Below, piece after piece: positions 17,274 through 19,855 of a DNA stretch of 19,855 nucleotides. The DNA comes from Clostridia bacterium (lineage in GTDB: Bacteria; Bacillota_A; Clostridia; Oscillospirales; CAG-272). The translations under genes and the position numbers were made by a program. The notes below the pieces were generated by a model that was not told the DNA's origin, did not search any database, and saw only the letters and a list, made by a program, of their open reading frames with translations. The stretch's first letter is position 1. Each line of letters begins with the position of its first letter. The DNA is taken from contig JAFTSQ010000002.1 of assembly GCA_017467205.1 (NCBI GenBank), forward strand, positions 1-19,855, read 5' to 3'.

Positions 17274-17306
17274 AGGTGCTCTTGCGCAGTCAAGAGCACC
17301 TTTTTT
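17274..17306. terminator. Bidirectional terminator between the lipoprotein gene and mntP
   Basis: A ten-base stem GGTGCTCTTG/CAAGAGCACC around CGCAGT has a T6 tract on the right and an A-run on the left. It sits between convergent genes and can end both transcripts. Confidence 0.93.
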
Positions 17307-17330
17307 GTATCGTTTTATTTTGCATTAATT

Positions 17331-17924
17331 TCAGCCGAAAATGCCGGTCAAGAATATCTCAACGCCGACTATAATGAGGATAACACCGCCGAAGAGCGTC
17401 GCTTTGCCTGCAATGCAGGTGCCGAACCTTTTTCCTATCATAACGCCCGCAAAGCAGATAACGAAGGTCACGAGCGCTATTATTGCCGCCGCAATGAGCG
17501 CGGCTATCATGTCGTACTCGGCTATGGTAAAGCCGACGGAGAGCGCGTCAATCGAGGTGGCAACGCCCTGCAAAAGAAGGGCAGGGCGTGTCAGTCGCGC
17601 GGGTGCGCCCTCCTCCTCGCCGCATCTTGCGTGAGCGCCGTCAACTATCATTTTGACGCCGATAAAGGAAAGAAGCGCGAGCGCTATCCAGGGAATCGCG
17701 GGCTCGAAGGCGGAGAAGGCGGTTTTCATTGTGTGAACGAAGAACCACCCGATAAGCGGCATTGCCGCCTGAAACGCGGCGAACACGCAGGCAATAAGAG
17801 TTGCTCGCCTTTTGTTTATACCGCTGTCGGCAAGGCCGTTTGCGAGGGATACCGAGAATGCGTCCATCGCCAGCGCCGCACCGAGAAGCGCACTGTTAAA
17901 GAAAAAGAGAAAATCAAGATTCAT
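17331..17924 (-). CDS. mntP: Putative manganese efflux pump
   Basis: MntP exports Mn2+ to prevent metal toxicity. The open frame extends further upstream, but ATG 17924 is preceded by AAGGA at good spacing and gives a 197-residue protein, the usual family length; the upstream part covers the promoter. Six membrane spans are predicted in two related halves, each with the family's acidic signature: AMDAFSVSLANGL (D21) and VATSIDALSVGF (D126). A charged cytoplasmic loop (about 95-115, HARCGEEEGAPAR) joins the halves. In several bacteria mntP is controlled by the yybP-ykoY Mn riboswitch, but the leader here is only about 35 bases, too short to hold one. It is a single gene with its own promoter and a shared terminator. 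Confidence 0.95.
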   Translation of the reverse strand: MNLDFLFFFNSALLGAALAMDAFSVSLANGLADSGINKRRATLIACVFAAFQAAMPLIGWFFVHTMKTAFSAFEPAIPWIALALLSFIGVKMIVDGAHARCGEEEGAPARLTRPALLLQGVATSIDALSVGFTIAEYDMIAALIAAAIIALVTFVICFAGVMIGKRFGTCIAGKATLFGGVILIIVGVEIFLTGIFG

Positions 17925-17966
17925 TTCTTCGTCCTTGAAATTGAATTTGTAAAAAACGCAAGTGTT

Positions 17967-17995
17967 ATTATACCACGCCGCACGTCCTCTGTCAA
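17967..17995 (-). promoter_or_regulatory. Sigma-A promoter of mntP
   Basis: TTGACA (17995-17990) and TATAAT (17972-17967) on the minus strand are perfect with a 17-bp spacer, about 43 bases before the mntP start. Confidence 0.9.
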
Positions 17996-18075
17996 GTAAA
18001 AACGCGCGACGGAGGCGGAAAATATCGCACGCAACCCTCGCACGCATAAAATATTTAGAAAATCGCGAAAAAACA

Positions 18076-18121
18076 TTGAATTTTTATCTCGGTTGAGGTA
18101 GAATAATGTAGATAATATAAC
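18076..18121 (+). promoter_or_regulatory. Promoter(s) of pyruvate kinase
   Basis: TTGAAT (18076-18081) with TAGAAT (18099-18104) has a 17-bp spacer and gives a leader of about 27 bases. A second pair, TTGAGG (18093-18098) with TATAAC (18116-18121), also 17 bp apart, overlaps it but would start transcription on top of the ribosome binding site, so the first is preferred. Confidence 0.65.
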
Positions 18122-18137
18122 TGAGAGGTAAAAGTAA

Positions 18138-19550
18138 ATGAGAAAAACCAAAATAATAGCAACAATAGGTCCGGCGTCCTCAAACGAGGAAACCCTCACC
18201 AAGATGTTTTTGGCGGGAATGAATGTTGCAAGGCTCAACTTCTCCCACGGAACGCACGAGGAGCACGCTAAGACCATTGACCTTATAAAGCAGGTGAGAG
18301 AGAAGCTCTCGCTTCCCATCGCGATAATGCTTGACACGAAGGGCCCCGAATACAGAATCAAGACCTTCAAGGATAAAAAGGTCACGCTCGCCGAGGGCGA
18401 CGCATTCACCTTCTTCGCCTCTGACACGGTGGGTGACGAGAGGGGCGTCAGCGTTGATTTCGAGGGGCTTTCACAGATTGTCGGCCCGGGTGACAGAATA
18501 CTTGCCAATAACGGCCTCGTCGTTTTCAGAGTTGACGCTGTTGAGGGTGAGGACGTCCTGACGCACGTAGAGGTCGGCGGCGTGCTCTCCGACCGCAAGA
18601 GCCTTAATTTTCCCGGCAAGGTTTCGAACCGCGAATACCTCGGCGAGCGCGACGTGGAGGATATCCTCTTCGGTATCGCGCAGGGCGTTGACTTCATTGC
18701 GGCGTCCTTCGTTTCGAGAAAGTCCGACGTTTTAGCGGTAAGACGCCTGCTTGACGAAAACGGCGGTGCGGACATCAACCTTATCGCAAAGATAGAGAAT
18801 CGCGCAGGCGTAGATAATATCGACGAGATATGCGAGGTAGCCGACGGCGTAATGGTTGCAAGGGGCGACCTCGGCGTTGAGATACCCTACACCGAAGTGC
18901 CTGCGGTGCAGAAATATCTTATCCGTAAGTGCCGTCTTATCGGCAAGCGCGTTATCACCGCGACCGAGATGCTTGAGTCGATGATACACAATCCGCGCCC
19001 CACCCGTGCAGAGATTTCCGACGTTGCAAACGCGGTTTACGACGGCTCGTCGGCTATTATGCTCTCGGGCGAGTCGGCGGCAGGTCTTTATCCCGTCCTC
19101 GCAGTCAAGACGATGGACGAGGTTGCCCGTGCCACCGAAGCGCAAATAGATTACAGCCGCGCCTTCGCGCTTGAGCAGGTGCAGATAAAGGACACGCAGG
19201 ACGCAATTTCGCACGCAACCTGCGCTATGGCGATAGACGTTGGCGCAAAGTGTATAGCTGTCAACTCTCTCACGGGTAAGACCGCTCGCCTCGTCAGCCG
19301 TCACCGCGCACCCGTTGACATTATCGGCATAACCACGTCCGACAGAGCTCTCCGCCAGCTTAATATGAGCTGGGGCGTTATCCCCGTCAAGAGCGAGCAG
19401 TACAGCTCGGTCGACGTTATGTTCTACCGCGCCGTTGAGGTCGCAAAGCACACGCTTGGACTGAAGCGAGGTGACAGGATAGTTCTCACCGGCGGACTCA
19501 TAAACGGGCACACCGGCAACACGAACACCATCAGAGTTGAAACGATATAA
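18138..19550 (+). CDS. pyk: Pyruvate kinase
   Basis: The enzyme transfers phosphate from phosphoenolpyruvate to ADP in the last step of glycolysis. The 470-residue protein has the standard length and lacks the extra C-terminal PEP-utiliser-like domain of Bacillus enzymes. Motifs in order: KIIATIGPAS, ARLNFSHG, LDTKGPEYRI (E71, at the position where glutamate marks K+-dependent enzymes), the B domain at about 72-165, IAASFV, catalytic K218 in LIAKIEN, ARGDLGVEIP (R242-G243-D244), TATEMLESM and NPRPTRAEISDVANAVYDG, then the regulatory C domain with SLTGKTARLVSRHRAP. The ribosome binding site GAGAGG lies nine bases before ATG. It has its own promoter and no cotranscribed partner in the window. 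Confidence 0.98.
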   Translation: MRKTKIIATIGPASSNEETLTKMFLAGMNVARLNFSHGTHEEHAKTIDLIKQVREKLSLPIAIMLDTKGPEYRIKTFKDKKVTLAEGDAFTFFASDTVGDERGVSVDFEGLSQIVGPGDRILANNGLVVFRVDAVEGEDVLTHVEVGGVLSDRKSLNFPGKVSNREYLGERDVEDILFGIAQGVDFIAASFVSRKSDVLAVRRLLDENGGADINLIAKIENRAGVDNIDEICEVADGVMVARGDLGVEIPYTEVPAVQKYLIRKCRLIGKRVITATEMLESMIHNPRPTRAEISDVANAVYDGSSAIMLSGESAAGLYPVLAVKTMDEVARATEAQIDYSRAFALEQVQIKDTQDAISHATCAMAIDVGAKCIAVNSLTGKTARLVSRHRAPVDIIGITTSDRALRQLNMSWGVIPVKSEQYSSVDVMFYRAVEVAKHTLGLKRGDRIVLTGGLINGHTGNTNTIRVETI

Positions 19551-19855
19551 TGCAGAATGCAGAATGCAAAATTGAGTGACCGTGCAGTAGGGCGGATTCC
19601 ATATCCGCCCATTGTTAAGGCTCCCTCCGAGAGGGAGCTGGCGCCATAGGCGACTGAGGGAGATTTCGTGTAGTTTTCTTACGTAGCCGTTATAACGAGC
19701 TACAATAACCTCTCGTGAGCTCCTTCCGTCACACCTTGCGGTGTGCCACCTCTCGTTGCGGTTCGGTTACATTTGGGTAATAAATTACCTTATAGGGACC
19801 GGCGTCATCGACGGTCCGTCCATCGAAGATAACCAACAGGAATGGACCGTCGAGG
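19551..19855. repeat. Gene-free tail made of palindromic intergenic repeats
   Basis: No gene is visible. Directly after the pyk stop is a 7-base-period tract (AATGCAG, AATGCAG, AATGCAA, AATTGAG). A GGGCGGAT/ATCCGCCC stem follows at 19590-19610, then a GGCTCCCTC/GAGGGAGCT hairpin with GACTGAGGGAG and a TTCCGTCACACC/GGTGTG hairpin near 19727-19747, all of which resemble repeats that I recall as widespread in Oscillospirales-type genomes. The last ~60 bases hold CGACGGTCC and its complement GGACCGTCG. The GGGCGGAT stem may also end the pyk transcript, although it lacks a T-run. Confidence 0.6.

Noticed and set aside
17925..18060. Possible yybP-ykoY manganese riboswitch before mntP
   Set aside because: The consensus promoter leaves only about 35 bases of leader, and no riboswitch-like stems are visible.

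Overview
The window looks like a chromosomal segment of a Gram-positive Clostridia-type bacterium (Bacillota), probably an uncultivated gut-type lineage. This is inferred from strong AGGAGG-like ribosome binding sites, sigma-A promoters with an almost invariant 17-bp spacer, tRNA genes with encoded CCA, the mfd / PrsA-like gene order, lipoproteins instead of outer-membrane proteins, and intergenic palindromic repeats of a kind common in such genomes. There is no phage, plasmid, CRISPR or rRNA signature.

Layout. 1-153: a tRNA-Cys gene (minus) with terminator and promoter. 296-732: a small unknown gene that appears frameshifted in a T7 run. 881-1757: a minus-strand two-gene operon, a small membrane protein and an isochorismatase/nicotinamidase-like hydrolase, with a perfect promoter. 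1760-2586: a gene-free block of palindromic and direct repeats. 2587-2972: four tRNA genes in transcription order Val, Asp, Phe, Gly (minus) from one consensus promoter. 3118-3738: a protein that I read as a divergent ThyX homologue without the RHR signature. 3919-12096: a tightly packed operon of nadE, pth, mfd, a PrsA/SurA-like lipid-side foldase and an AEC-family transporter. 12210-17165: two paralogous surface lipoproteins with collagen-like stalks and different esterase domains. 17331-17995: mntP (minus). 18076-19550: pyruvate kinase. 19551-19855: repeats only.

The most interesting region is 12210-17165. Both lipoproteins share a lipobox, a small aspartate- and tryptophan-rich head motif, a glycine-x-y stalk of exactly the same length and a conserved ~350-residue module. 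The first ends in an alpha/beta-hydrolase esterase and the second in an SGNH esterase. They look like one anchoring chassis carrying interchangeable carbohydrate-esterase heads. The promoter in front of them has a run of nine G between -35 and -10, giving a 15-bp spacer where every other promoter here has 17. That is the architecture of a slipped-strand phase-variable promoter.

Other notable points: NadE retains its synthetase site but has lost two of three residues of its glutaminase triad; a strong ribosome binding site precedes a two-codon minigene just upstream of the operon that contains pth; and repeat copies near the tRNA-Gly gene resemble its 3' end. Housekeeping links are plausible: the nicotinamidase-like hydrolase and NadE belong to the two ends of NAD salvage, and Pth and Mfd rescue stalled translation and transcription.
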